A DNA stretch of 64,000 nucleotides, taken from the NCBI RefSeq assembly GCF_015207375.1, contig NZ_JADEWY010000003.1, positions 30,948 to 94,947 on the forward strand, given 5' to 3'. The notes under the pieces are model-generated. The model had not been told where the DNA came from. It was given only the letters and a program-made list of their open reading frames with translations, and ran no database searches. Below are positions 9,921-19,685 of this stretch, one piece after another; the stretch's first letter is position 1, and the number at the start of each line of letters is the position of its first letter. Both the position numbers and the translations under genes were made by a program. This DNA is from Coleofasciculus sp. LEGE 07092 (GTDB taxonomy: Bacteria > Cyanobacteriota > Cyanobacteriia > Cyanobacteriales > Coleofasciculaceae).

Positions 9921-10925
9921 GTGACGCAAGTGTCTTTAATTCTACCCGATCTTGAAGACAAGCATCTCCAAGGCAGCGATAAACCGCTTGTCACCATCGG
10001 TATGCCGATCTTCAATGCCCAGAATTACCTGCGAGAGTCGCTGGAGGCACTACTGAATCAGACTTTCTCTAATTTTGAGTTAATTATTTCTGATAATGCC
10101 TCTACTGATAATACCGAAGCGATTTGCCGAGAATACGCCAAACAGGATTCTCGGATTCAATATTATCGCAATCCTAAAAATGAGGGAGGAGCCAAAAACT
10201 TTAACCTGGTTTTTGAGCGCGCTCGGGGAGACTACTTCAAATGGGCAGCCTATGACGATTTGTGTGCTCCAGATTATATAGAGCAATGCCTGGAAGTCTT
10301 AGAGCGTGAACCTTCTGTGGTTTTATGCTATCCACAAGCCAAGGAAATTGATGCCGATGGCAATGAAGTCAGTCTTTACACAGAAAACCTGAACCTTTAT
10401 TCATCAAAGCCACACGAACGGTTTTATCAACTTTTGGAAACCTATGGTTGGTATCATGCGACTCAAATTTTTGGGTTAGTGCGCACTGAAGTGCTGAAAC
10501 GAACACAGATGATGGGGAATTATCCCCATGCCGATAGAGTTTTGCTAGCAGAACTGGCAATTTGCGGTCAATTTCATGAAGTTCCAGAAATTCTGTTCTT
10601 CCGACGAATTCACCCGCAAAATTCGCAACAGAGTAACAAAACAGATGAAGAACTAGCTATAAACTGGTTTGATCCCAATAACCGGGGCAAACTGCTGCTA
10701 CCGAGATGGCGGCGCTATATCGAGTACTGCCGTCTGGTTTGGCGAACTCCATTGAGCGGAGGGGAAAGGCTGAAGTGCTACGTGCAAATTTTGCGACGTT
10801 TGCTGCTGTCGCCGGGATTCCCAATCCGAATCAGGGGGATGGTAGAAGAGTTAAGGAAAGCGATGAAACTACTGCCACACTTCCTAGCAGGACTATCGAA
10901 CGAACAAACAACACCACACAAGTAA
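9921..10925 (+). CDS. Glycosyltransferase family 2 (GT2)
   Basis: 334 aa GT-A fold enzyme. VTIGMPIFNAQNYLRESLEA begins the nucleotide-binding domain, ISDNASTDNT is the classic GT2 block, and FKWAAYDDL carries the metal-binding Asp pair. A carboxy-terminal helical region follows. GTG start. It is the first gene of an apparent five-gene operon running to about 14.55 kb; the next gene starts 13 bp downstream. It probably transfers the modified hexose made by the following genes. Confidence 0.87.
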   Translation: MTQVSLILPDLEDKHLQGSDKPLVTIGMPIFNAQNYLRESLEALLNQTFSNFELIISDNASTDNTEAICREYAKQDSRIQYYRNPKNEGGAKNFNLVFERARGDYFKWAAYDDLCAPDYIEQCLEVLEREPSVVLCYPQAKEIDADGNEVSLYTENLNLYSSKPHERFYQLLETYGWYHATQIFGLVRTEVLKRTQMMGNYPHADRVLLAELAICGQFHEVPEILFFRRIHPQNSQQSNKTDEELAINWFDPNNRGKLLLPRWRRYIEYCRLVWRTPLSGGERLKCYVQILRRLLLSPGFPIRIRGMVEELRKAMKLLPHFLAGLSNEQTTPHK

Positions 10926-10938
10926 ACAGAGACGAACC

Positions 10939-11790
10939 ATGAAAGTCGCTATTCTGGCTGGTGGACTTGGCACTCGCCTTGCTGAAGAGACAGGCGTAAA
11001 GCCAAAGCCGATGGTAAAAATCGCCGGAAAACCCATTCTCTGGCATATTATGATGCACTACTCCTATTATGGCTTCCGTAATTTTGCGATCGCCCTCGGC
11101 TATAAAGGTGAAGTCATCAAGAAGTACATGGTAGACTATTGCTCCTTAAACAGCACTCTCACCGTAGATTTTCCAACTGGAGAAGTGACGATGAAAGGCG
11201 GGCGCATACCCCCTTGGAAAGTTGATTTAGTGGATACCGAGGTTCATACCCAAACAGGAGGGCGGCTCAAGCGTCTTACTCCCTACCTAGATAATGAAAC
11301 GTTCATGCTCACCTACGGAGATGGTGTATCTGATATTAATTTATCAGAGCTACTAGCATTCCACCGCTCTCACGGCAAATTGGCAACTCTCACAGTCGTC
11401 CATCCACCCGCACGCTTTGGTTATTTGGAACTTGATGGTGAGTACGTCAAAGAGTTCTCAGAAAAACCGCAAACCCGAGAAGGATGGATTAATGGTGGCT
11501 TTTTTGTTCTAGAACCAGCAGTCCTTGATTACATTGACGGGGATGATACCCAATGGGAGAAAGAACCCTTGGAGCGATTGGCAAAAGATGGGCAGCTCAT
11601 GGCTTATCAGCATACGTCCTTCTGGCAATGTATGGATACCTTGCGCGATAAGCGATTTTTAGAAGCCCTTTGGCAGAGTGGTGATATACCCTGGAAAGTT
11701 TGGGAGGAGCAAAATGCGTTTATTACTGACCGGTCACAAGGGCTACATTGGGACAATTCTGACCCCTATGCTGTTGGCAGAGGGGCATGA
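10939..11790 (+). CDS. rfbF: Glucose-1-phosphate cytidylyltransferase
   Basis: Makes CDP-glucose from CTP and glucose 1-phosphate, the entry step to CDP-linked deoxy or branched sugars. It starts with the nucleotidyltransferase signature [15 protein letters not shown] followed by [17 protein letters not shown] and [10 protein letters not shown] are also typical of RfbF. The family usually ends near residue 257 at a W-K-V-W-E-like tail. Here WKVWE is followed by about 25 more codons that read through the start of the next gene (77 bp overlap), so the tail is probably not functional. No CDP-glucose 4,6-dehydratase (rfbG) is adjacent. Confidence 0.9.
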   Translation: MKVAILAGGLGTRLAEETGVKPKPMVKIAGKPILWHIMMHYSYYGFRNFAIALGYKGEVIKKYMVDYCSLNSTLTVDFPTGEVTMKGGRIPPWKVDLVDTEVHTQTGGRLKRLTPYLDNETFMLTYGDGVSDINLSELLAFHRSHGKLATLTVVHPPARFGYLELDGEYVKEFSEKPQTREGWINGGFFVLEPAVLDYIDGDDTQWEKEPLERLAKDGQLMAYQHTSFWQCMDTLRDKRFLEALWQSGDIPWKVWEEQNAFITDRSQGLHWDNSDPYAVGRGA

Positions 11791-12751
11791 GGTTGTCGGT
11801 GTTGATAGCGATTTGTTTGAGCAAAGCACCTTTGGGGATGGGATAGTCAATATACCTGAACTGAAAAAGGATATTCGTGACATAGAAGCATCAGACCTGA
11901 GGGGATTCGAGGCTATATTACATTTAGCGGGTCTTTCTAATGATCCCCTTGGCAACTTGAATGCGGAGTTAACTTACGAAATTAATCATTTGGCATCGGT
12001 GCGTTTGGCTGCCTTGGCAAAACAGGTAGGGGTAGAACGCTTTCTTTTCTCATCCTCTTGCAGCACTTACGGCGCAGCAGGTAAGGATAAAGTCACGGAG
12101 GAAGCCCCATTCAATCCCGTTACCCCTTACGGAGAGTCAAAAGTGCTAGTCGAACGGGACGTCTCAAAACTGGCTGATGATGACTTCAGTCCTACATTTC
12201 TGCGCAATGCCACTGCCTACGGTGCATCGCCCCGTCTACGTTTCGATTTGGTGTTGAATAATCTGGTTGCCTGGGCAGTGACAACCGGACGAATTTATAT
12301 TAAAAGCGATGGTACTCCTTGGCGTCCCATTGTTCATATTGAAGATATCTCACGGGCTTTCATTGCTGTATTGCACGCACCTCGGGAAGTCATCCACAAC
12401 CAAGCGTTCAATGTGGGCAGTACAGAGGAGAACTATCAAATCTGCGACTTAGCTGAAATTACGCGGGAAGTCGTTCCTAGTTGCCAGATTGAATATGCTC
12501 CAGACGGAGAACCAGACAAACGCTGCTATCGAGTAGATTTTAGTAAAATAAGGCGAGTCTTACCCGAATTCAAACCCCAGTGGAATGTACGGCTGGGGGC
12601 AAACCAGCTTTATGAAGCGTACCAGAAGGTGGGGCTATGTGTGGATGATTTTGAAGGATCGCGCTACAAGCGTATCGACCACATTAAACAACTGCTAAGT
12701 AGCGATCGCTTAGACCTTACCTTACGCTGGAGGAGTTACGCAAACTCATGA
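11714..12751 (+). CDS. NAD-dependent epimerase/dehydratase (extended SDR)
   Basis: 345 aa extended short-chain dehydrogenase acting on a nucleotide sugar. Its Rossmann loop GHKGYIG is at the N-terminus, HLAGLSNDP follows, a serine-rich SSSCSTYG block precedes catalytic YGESK, and [12 protein letters not shown] is the substrate-side motif. I take the ATG at 11714 because GGGAGGAG lies just upstream inside rfbF; an upstream in-frame start at 11678 would add 12 unrelated residues. Position after rfbF suggests it acts on a CDP-sugar, but dehydratase versus reductase or epimerase is undecided. Confidence 0.85.
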   Translation: MRLLLTGHKGYIGTILTPMLLAEGHEVVGVDSDLFEQSTFGDGIVNIPELKKDIRDIEASDLRGFEAILHLAGLSNDPLGNLNAELTYEINHLASVRLAALAKQVGVERFLFSSSCSTYGAAGKDKVTEEAPFNPVTPYGESKVLVERDVSKLADDDFSPTFLRNATAYGASPRLRFDLVLNNLVAWAVTTGRIYIKSDGTPWRPIVHIEDISRAFIAVLHAPREVIHNQAFNVGSTEENYQICDLAEITREVVPSCQIEYAPDGEPDKRCYRVDFSKIRRVLPEFKPQWNVRLGANQLYEAYQKVGLCVDDFEGSRYKRIDHIKQLLSSDRLDLTLRWRSYANS

Positions 12752-14025
12752 AAATTGCTGAAGCACTCCCTCAGGGAAAAAAAGCAGGAAGCATTCGAGG
12801 TTACTGTCGGTTCTGCGAAACACCCTTACAACATACCGTTGTCGATTTGGGGATGTCGCCGCCTTGCAACCGGATTCTCACCTTTGAGCAGTTGAATCAG
12901 CTCGAAGCATTCTATCCTCTACAGGTGTTTGTTTGCGATCGCTGCTTTTTAGTGCAACTGCTTGAGTATGTCAGTCCGGTGGAAATCTTCAACGAGTATT
13001 CCTACTTTTCGTCCTATTCAGATTCTTGGTTACAACACGCCAAAGGATACACAGAAACGATAGTAGAGCGTTTCGGATTGCACGGGCAAAGTCAAGTTGT
13101 GGAAATTGCCAGCAATGACGGTTATCTACTGCAATACTTTATGGAGAAAGGGATACCTGTTTTGGGAATAGAACCCGCCGCGAATGTAGCTGAGGTGGCG
13201 CTGCAAAAAGGTATTCCCACCGTGGTGAAGTTCTTTGGAGAGCAAACCGCTCACGAACTAGTTGCTGAAGGGAGGCAAGCTGACTTACTTATAGGGAATA
13301 ACGTATTGGCTCATGTTCCTAATCTCAACGATTTTGTGGCGGGGATGAAGATTCTCCTCAAGCCCCACGGCGCAATTACCATGGAGTTTCCCCATCTGAT
13401 GCGTTTGATGGAGTGTAACCAATTTGATACCATTTACCACGAGCATTTCTCCTATTTCTCGTTCACGACGGTTGAAAGAGTTTTTGCCGCCCACGGATTG
13501 ACTTTGTTTGACGTGGAGGAGTTGCCTACCCACGGAGGTTCTCTGAGAATTTACGGCTGTCATACTGAAGACCAGTCTAAACCAATTCGCGATCGCGTCA
13601 CTGAATTAAAACATCGGGAAGATGCTGCTGGTTTGACCCGTTTAGACACTTACTTTACCTTTAGTGAACAGGTCAAAGCTACTAAACGTAAGCTATTGGA
13701 GTTCTTGATTGCCGTCAAGAACCAGGGAAAATCAATTGTGGGTTACGGTGCCCCTGGTAAGGGGAATACTCTCTTAAACTACTGCGGCATTCGTTCTGAT
13801 TTTATCGACTATACGGTTGACCGCAGTCCCTACAAACAAGGACAATTTTTACCAGGAACTCATATTCCCATCTTTCATCCTGACAAAATAAAGGAAACCC
13901 AACCGGATTACTTGCTCATCCTGCCTTGGAATCTCTTAGAGGAAATCACCGAGCAAATGTCTTATATCCGTGATTGGGGGGGGCAATTTGTTGTTCCGAT
14001 TCCTGAAGTCCAGGTTTATCAATGA
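12748..14025 (+). CDS. SAM-dependent sugar C-methyltransferase
   Basis: 425 aa enzyme with the three-part layout of NDP-hexose C-methyltransferases (TylCIII/NovU type). There is an N-terminal zinc module (CRFC near residue 20 and CDRC near 70), a class I SAM domain with [15 protein letters not shown], and a C-terminal domain with [19 protein letters not shown]. It would add a methyl branch to the keto-sugar made upstream. The start overlaps the SDR stop (ATGA), and its own stop overlaps rfbC in the same way, so these genes are translationally coupled. Confidence 0.88.
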   Translation: MKIAEALPQGKKAGSIRGYCRFCETPLQHTVVDLGMSPPCNRILTFEQLNQLEAFYPLQVFVCDRCFLVQLLEYVSPVEIFNEYSYFSSYSDSWLQHAKGYTETIVERFGLHGQSQVVEIASNDGYLLQYFMEKGIPVLGIEPAANVAEVALQKGIPTVVKFFGEQTAHELVAEGRQADLLIGNNVLAHVPNLNDFVAGMKILLKPHGAITMEFPHLMRLMECNQFDTIYHEHFSYFSFTTVERVFAAHGLTLFDVEELPTHGGSLRIYGCHTEDQSKPIRDRVTELKHREDAAGLTRLDTYFTFSEQVKATKRKLLEFLIAVKNQGKSIVGYGAPGKGNTLLNYCGIRSDFIDYTVDRSPYKQGQFLPGTHIPIFHPDKIKETQPDYLLILPWNLLEEITEQMSYIRDWGGQFVVPIPEVQVYQ

Positions 14026-14552
14026 TTTTCACTGAGACGAAGCTAAAGGGCGCGTTCTTTATTGAACCGGAACGATTGCAGGACGAACGCGGCTTTTTTG
14101 CCAGAACCTGGTGTCAGCAAGAATTTGAACAACAGGGACTGAATCGGCGATTGTTACAGTGCAACATTTCTTTCAATCCTCAAAAGGGAACCCTGCGGGG
14201 TATGCACTATCAAGTTGCTCCTCACGCGGAAGCTAAACTAGTGCGGTGTACGGCGGGAGCTATTTATGATGTCATTCTCGATCTACGTCCTGAATCTTTA
14301 ACCTTTAAGCATCATATCGGTGTGATTCTTTCAGCAGAAAACTACAAAATGCTTTATGTGCCTGAGAGGTTCGCCCATGGATTTCAAACGTTGGAGGATA
14401 ATACAGAAGTGTTTTACCAAATGTCAGAGTTTTACCATCCCGAATCGGCAAAAGGAGTCAGGTGGAATGATCCAGCCTTTGGCATCAACTGGTTGCTTGA
14501 CGTTACGTTAATTTCTCCCAAAGATCGACACTATCCTAATTTTATTTCATGA
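14022..14552 (+). CDS. rfbC: dTDP-4-dehydrorhamnose 3,5-epimerase family (RmlC-like)
   Basis: 176 aa cupin. QDERGFFARTW, the catalytic-His block GTLRGMHYQ, and YVPERFAHGFQTLEDNTEV are RmlC hallmarks. In this operon the substrate is more likely the CDP- or dTDP-4-keto sugar produced by the neighbours than rhamnose itself, since rmlA, rmlB and rmlD are absent from the window. ATGA overlap with the methyltransferase. It closes the rfbF-SDR-methyltransferase-epimerase set. Confidence 0.88.
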   Translation: MIFTETKLKGAFFIEPERLQDERGFFARTWCQQEFEQQGLNRRLLQCNISFNPQKGTLRGMHYQVAPHAEAKLVRCTAGAIYDVILDLRPESLTFKHHIGVILSAENYKMLYVPERFAHGFQTLEDNTEVFYQMSEFYHPESAKGVRWNDPAFGINWLLDVTLISPKDRHYPNFIS

Positions 14553-14577
14553 GAGATTTTTTATTATAGTAACAAGG

Positions 14578-16119
14578 ATGAAAGGACTCAAGGGACTACC
14601 TCCAGTCTGGTTACGGTATTTAATCATTGCCGTTTTAGGGTTAGGCATATTTTTTCGAGGGGTTAACCTCGACGGAAAAGTCTTTTGGGGAGATGAAGTT
14701 GTGACGTTGTTGCGCATTTCTGGCTACACACAGGCAGAATTTGTGCAACAGCTACCTTACAATCAAGTTATTAGCATTGAGGAGTTGCAGAAGTATCAGC
14801 GTCCTAAACCGGAAAGCAATGTGAGTGATACGATTGGCTCGTTAATCGCCGAAGATCCCCTGCAACCGCCCTTATATTTTGCTATTGGGCGATTTTGGGT
14901 CGATGGGTTTGGCAGTTCGCCGACAGCAATCCGCAGTTTGTCTGTTCTGTTGAGCTTACTTGTGTTTCCCTGCCTTTATTGGCTATGCCAAGAATTGTTT
15001 GAATCCCCCTTAGTGGGATGGATAGCGATCGCTTTATTTGCCATCTCGCCGTTCCACGTCCTCTATGCTCAAGAAGCTCGACAGTACAGTTTGTGGACTG
15101 CTACCATCCTGCTATCGGGTGCAGCTCTTTTGGGGGCGATGCGGCGGCAAACTCGGCTGAGTTGGGTGATTTACGCGGGGACGACGATTCTGGGGTTTTA
15201 CACTCACCTTTTTTCGTTATTTGTCACCCTAGGACAGGGAATTTATGTAGCGATCGCCCAGCGCTGCCGTTTGAATAAGATAACGATCGCTTATCTACTG
15301 GCATCAGGTGCAGCTTTTTTAGGGTTCCTTCCCTGGCTTCTCAATGACAAAGTTGACGAGCCAACTTGGACTGCTCAACCCATGTCTTTGCCGTCTTTAA
15401 TCAAAATCTGGGTAGGGAATATAACGCGGATTTTTTTCGATTTAAATTTTGATACCAATACTCCGCTAATCTACGCCATTCCTCCGACTTTAATCCTACT
15501 AAGCTTGATCGGATATGCCATTTATTTTCTGTTTCGCCACACCCCCCAACGGATTTGGCTGTTTATTTTAACCTTGATTGGTGCGACGGGGCTGGCTCTT
15601 ATCCTCCCTGATGTAATTGTCGGCGGCAGGCGTTCGAGTATTAGTCGATACCTGACACCCTGTTACGTGGGTATTCAGTTAGCGGTTGCTTACCTGCTGG
15701 CAACCCAGATGGGTTCTAGAGGTTGGCAGCAAAAGTTTTGGCAGGTTGTTACTGCTGGACTCATTTCCGTTGGAGTCGTGTCCTGTGCATTCAGCTCCCA
15801 AGCTAATACCTGGTGGCACAAGAAGCCTAATCATTATAATCCCCAAATTGCTCGGATTGTCAATCAAGCTCCCCGCCCCCTTTTAATTAGCAATGAGGAG
15901 GCGATTTACTGGCTAGTGTCTCTAAGTTATCTACTGGAACCTAAGGTGCAATTACAATTAATAGTTGATCCAACTGTGCCTGAGCGTTCTGAAGGGTTTA
16001 GTGATGTGTTTTTATTCCATCCCTCCCAGAATTTGCGAGATGGAATTGAGGCAAAATTAAAAGATGAGATAAAACCGAGTTTTGAACAGGGTGGACTTTG
16101 GTATCTGGAAAAATCCTAA
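14578..16119 (+). CDS. Glycosyltransferase family 39 membrane protein (tandem copy 1)
   Basis: GT-C fold enzyme of about a dozen membrane helices that uses a polyprenyl-phosphate sugar on the outer face of the membrane. The first extracytoplasmic loop carries FWGDEVV; the Asp-Glu pair matches the catalytic acidic residues of GT39/PMT proteins. PFHVLYAQEARQYSLW is a second block shared by the four tandem paralogues, as is SRYL(T/I)P near residue 360. AAGG lies immediately before the ATG. It follows the rfbF operon by 25 bp and may be cotranscribed. Confidence 0.83.
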   Translation: MKGLKGLPPVWLRYLIIAVLGLGIFFRGVNLDGKVFWGDEVVTLLRISGYTQAEFVQQLPYNQVISIEELQKYQRPKPESNVSDTIGSLIAEDPLQPPLYFAIGRFWVDGFGSSPTAIRSLSVLLSLLVFPCLYWLCQELFESPLVGWIAIALFAISPFHVLYAQEARQYSLWTATILLSGAALLGAMRRQTRLSWVIYAGTTILGFYTHLFSLFVTLGQGIYVAIAQRCRLNKITIAYLLASGAAFLGFLPWLLNDKVDEPTWTAQPMSLPSLIKIWVGNITRIFFDLNFDTNTPLIYAIPPTLILLSLIGYAIYFLFRHTPQRIWLFILTLIGATGLALILPDVIVGGRRSSISRYLTPCYVGIQLAVAYLLATQMGSRGWQQKFWQVVTAGLISVGVVSCAFSSQANTWWHKKPNHYNPQIARIVNQAPRPLLISNEEAIYWLVSLSYLLEPKVQLQLIVDPTVPERSEGFSDVFLFHPSQNLRDGIEAKLKDEIKPSFEQGGLWYLEKS

Positions 16120-16173
16120 TAAAAAGGATTCGCTTTTCTAAATCTTGATAAAACCTTAACGAAGATTAATAAC

Positions 16174-17835
16174 ATGACTCAGAAAGTAGCGATTATTATT
16201 GGAGCCGGACCGGCGGGATTAACAGCAGCTTATGAGCTGCTCCAGAAAACCGATATTAAACCCATTGTTTATGAAATGAGTAATGAAATAGGAGGGATTT
16301 CTAGAACGGTTAAGTATAAAGGCTATCGTATGGATATCGGGGGACACCGATTCTTTTCTAAGTCCACTACTGTTATGGATTGGTGGTTAAAGATTTTACC
16401 GATAGAAGCCAGCCAAACTGAAAAAATAACTATTGCTTATCAAAATAAAACCCAGGAAATTAAAGCTACAGTTCAAGCAGAAGATGCAAAAGAAACGGAT
16501 TTAGTCATGTTAGTCCGTAACCGCAAATCCAGAATATTTTTCCTCAGAAGCTTTTTTGATTATCCGATTAAATTAAACAAGAATACAATTTTTAATCTGG
16601 GTTTTAATAGGACGTTCAACATTCTATTTAGTTACTTAAAAACTCGGATCGCGCCTATCAAAAATGAAAAAAATTTAGAGGAGTTTTTTATTAACCGTTT
16701 TGGCAGAGTTTTGTATCGTACATTCTTTAAATCCTATACGGAAAAAGTTTGGGGAGTTTCCTGCTCAGACATTAGTGCCGAGTGGGGCGTTCAACGGATT
16801 AAGGGTTTATCCATTTCAAAAACCATTGAACACATTCTCAGAAAGATACTAAGGCTAAACTCTAAATCTATAGCTCAGAAAAATGTTGAAACCTCTTTAA
16901 TCGAGCGATTTCTTTATCCGAAATACGGACCGGGGCAGCTTTGGGAAGAGGTGGCAGAGCGTATTCAGGCAGGGGGAGGAGAAATTCATCTTAATGTTGG
17001 GGTTAAAAAGCTATTTTTAGACGGAAATCAAATTACGTCTGTAGACCTGGGGAATGCAGTCACAGGTGCGACTGAACGGGTAGAAGGAGACTACTTCTTT
17101 TCCACTATGCCTGTTAAAGAGTTAATCAGGGGATTGCAGACGGATATTCCTTCAAAAGTGAGTGAAGTGAGTGAGGGATTAGTTTACCGAGACTTTATCA
17201 CGGTCGGTTTATTAGTAGAAAAACTTTCAATCCGAGATAAAGATAAAAGCAAAAAATTGATTCAAGACAACTGGATTTACGTTCAGGAACCGGATGTCTT
17301 GTTAGGTCGAATTCAAATTTTTAATAATTGGAGTCCTCATTTAGTTCAAGATATTTCTAAAGTTTGGTTAGGATTGGAGTATTTTTGCTATGAGTCTGAC
17401 GAGTTATGGCAGATGAGTGATGAAGCGATGGCAAATTTTGCCATTGATGAATTAGCCAAAATAGGCTTTATCTGTAAATCAGATGTATTGGATAGTACAG
17501 TAATTCGAGTCCCTAAAACTTACCCAGCTTATTTTGGCACTTATCCAAAGTTTGATAAAATCAAAACCTATCTTGAGCGTTTTCAAAATCTTTACTTGAT
17601 TGGCAGAAATGGAATGCACAAGTATAACAATCAAGATCATTCGATGTTGACGGCTATAGCAGCGGTAGAAAATATTAGAGATGGGGTCAATGATAAATCG
17701 AACATTTGGGAAATAAACACAGAGCAGGATTATCATGAAGCTAAATCTCACGAAAAAAGTACAGCGAAAAAAACGAAACCTAAGCGCTTTTTCAGTCAAT
17801 CTATAGTCAATTTTTTAAGAAAAATTGGATTATAA
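16174..17835 (+). CDS. FAD-dependent oxidoreductase, UDP-galactopyranose mutase-like
   Basis: 553 aa flavoprotein. The dinucleotide loop [15 protein letters not shown] is at the N-terminus, EIGGISRT and the GGHRFFSK block follow, and a C-terminal FAD contact [18 protein letters not shown] ends the fold. This is the amine-oxidase/UGM-like group common in glycosylation loci. The product could be a furanose nucleotide sugar, but the chain is longer than classical Glf (about 370-400 aa). The last about 40 residues are basic and low-complexity. Local sequence is more AT-rich than the rfbF operon. Confidence 0.75.
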   Translation: MTQKVAIIIGAGPAGLTAAYELLQKTDIKPIVYEMSNEIGGISRTVKYKGYRMDIGGHRFFSKSTTVMDWWLKILPIEASQTEKITIAYQNKTQEIKATVQAEDAKETDLVMLVRNRKSRIFFLRSFFDYPIKLNKNTIFNLGFNRTFNILFSYLKTRIAPIKNEKNLEEFFINRFGRVLYRTFFKSYTEKVWGVSCSDISAEWGVQRIKGLSISKTIEHILRKILRLNSKSIAQKNVETSLIERFLYPKYGPGQLWEEVAERIQAGGGEIHLNVGVKKLFLDGNQITSVDLGNAVTGATERVEGDYFFSTMPVKELIRGLQTDIPSKVSEVSEGLVYRDFITVGLLVEKLSIRDKDKSKKLIQDNWIYVQEPDVLLGRIQIFNNWSPHLVQDISKVWLGLEYFCYESDELWQMSDEAMANFAIDELAKIGFICKSDVLDSTVIRVPKTYPAYFGTYPKFDKIKTYLERFQNLYLIGRNGMHKYNNQDHSMLTAIAAVENIRDGVNDKSNIWEINTEQDYHEAKSHEKSTAKKTKPKRFFSQSIVNFLRKIGL

Positions 17836-17956
17836 ACTGCATTTTTTCTCAATTTTTTGATTAGTAATCAGGCTAAGGAAAACGAACAGCTTGATAATCA
17901 ACCAAAAATCTCAGGCGATCGCAAGTCGCGGGCTTAATCGAAGTTCATAATAAGCT

Positions 17957-19630
17957 ATGAAATTCCTGAAGCTACTGCCTCAAATTAGGGTGAGATATTT
18001 AATCATTATCGTTTTAGTACTGGGTGTATTTTTTCGATTTGTTAATCTGGAGCAAAAATTTTACTGGTACGATGAGGTCTACACCTCATTACGAGTTTCT
18101 GGCTACACGAGTACAGAAGTCATCCAAGACTTGCTTGATGGTCATGTTATTAGCATTGAAGAGTTACAGAAGTACCAACACCCCAACTCGGACAAAGGTG
18201 TAATCGATACAGTCAAGGGTTTAGCGATTGAAGAAACACAACTGCCGCCCCTGTATTTTTTGATGACGCGGTTTTGGGTGCAGTTGTTAGGTCATTCCGT
18301 GGCAGTGACTAGAAGTTTGTCTGCCTTGTTGAGCTTGCTGGTGTTTCCTTGCCTCTATTGGCTGTGCCGAGAATTATTTGAGTTTCCGTTAGTTGGATGG
18401 GTAGCGATCACACTGATGGCTGTTTCACCGTTCCATGTACTGTACGCTCAGGAAGCCCGAATGTATAGTTTGTGGACGGTTACTATTTTGCTATCGAGTG
18501 CTGCTTTACTACGAGCCGTGCGTGTTAACACCAAAGGGAGTTGGGGACTCTATAGCGTAACCTTAGCATTAGGACTTTATACTCACTTGCTTTCTGTGTT
18601 AGTTGCTATCGCCCACGTAATTTATATCGCTGTTATCGAACGCTTCAAATTGAGTAAGGTAGCGAGGGCTTATCTTTTTGCATCCTTAGGGGGATTCCTT
18701 ATTTTTTCACCTTGGCTTTTAGTCGTTATCATTCACTTTTATGGAACGGGAGGTGTAACAGGGTGGACGGGGAACAGCTTGTCCCTTTTAACCTTAGTGA
18801 AAATTTGGATTCTTGGCATCAGTCGAGTTTTCTTTGATGTAGATCTTGATAGTGTTATTGAGCAGTATGCAATAGGACTAGGTTTAGGCAATAATTCTGC
18901 CGTTAAAGAGGTCTTTGCCAACTCAGTTTTATTAATTTCAGTAAGTATCATTCTTCTCGTCTTAGGATTAATTGCCTATTCACTTTATTTTCTCTGCCGC
19001 CAAAGCCCTAAACGGGTGTGGCTGTTTATCCTAACCTTGGGTGGAGTTACAGCCTTGAGTAAAATTTTGCCAGATTTGATCTGGGGGGGGCAGCGGTCGG
19101 CAGTCAGTCGTTATCTTATTCCCTGCTATTTATCTCTACAGTTAGCGGTAGCTTACTTACTGGCGAGTAAAATTAGCACGATTTATGCTGGAACTCGGCA
19201 ACAGAAGCTATGGAGAGTTGCCACAATTGCATTGATTTCGAGTGGGGTTTTATCTTGTGCAGTTATTTCTCAGGCAGAGGCTTGGTGGAATAGACCCGGT
19301 TCCCCCTACCATTATCCAGCCCGACTGATTAATCAAACGGCTAACCCCCTGTTAGTGAGTGATGCGGTTATAAACTGGTCAACTTCTAGCAGTCATTTGC
19401 TCGATCCAGATATTAACCTTGTCATTGGTTTTAGCTATCTGCTTGGGCAAAACGTGAGATTTCAGTTTGTATTTGAACCCCAAATTCCTCAAATTCCTGA
19501 AGAGGTCAGAGACGTGTTTTTCTTCAGTCCGTCTAAAACCCTGCGTTCTGGACTCATTCAAGAATATAAACACAAGATAGAACCAATTTATAAGCCCGGT
19601 GATATTTGGTATTTTGAAAAATTGGAGTAA
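17957..19630 (+). CDS. Glycosyltransferase family 39 membrane protein (tandem copy 2)
   Basis: 557 aa paralogue of the 14578 gene, with the same opening (RYLI..V..LG.FFR.VNL), the acidic loop FYWYDEVYT, the PFHVLYAQEARMYSLW block and the SRYLIPCY block. It has a longer insert near residues 280-330 than the other copies. It should transfer a sugar from a polyprenyl phosphate outside the membrane; the acceptor is unknown. It is separated from copy 1 by the FAD enzyme and runs straight into copies 3 and 4. Confidence 0.83.
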   Translation: MKFLKLLPQIRVRYLIIIVLVLGVFFRFVNLEQKFYWYDEVYTSLRVSGYTSTEVIQDLLDGHVISIEELQKYQHPNSDKGVIDTVKGLAIEETQLPPLYFLMTRFWVQLLGHSVAVTRSLSALLSLLVFPCLYWLCRELFEFPLVGWVAITLMAVSPFHVLYAQEARMYSLWTVTILLSSAALLRAVRVNTKGSWGLYSVTLALGLYTHLLSVLVAIAHVIYIAVIERFKLSKVARAYLFASLGGFLIFSPWLLVVIIHFYGTGGVTGWTGNSLSLLTLVKIWILGISRVFFDVDLDSVIEQYAIGLGLGNNSAVKEVFANSVLLISVSIILLVLGLIAYSLYFLCRQSPKRVWLFILTLGGVTALSKILPDLIWGGQRSAVSRYLIPCYLSLQLAVAYLLASKISTIYAGTRQQKLWRVATIALISSGVLSCAVISQAEAWWNRPGSPYHYPARLINQTANPLLVSDAVINWSTSSSHLLDPDINLVIGFSYLLGQNVRFQFVFEPQIPQIPEEVRDVFFFSPSKTLRSGLIQEYKHKIEPIYKPGDIWYFEKLE

Positions 19631-19685
19631 ATGTATAGAGGTCTAGATAATTGGCAATTGAGTCATCTTTATCCACATTATAATA

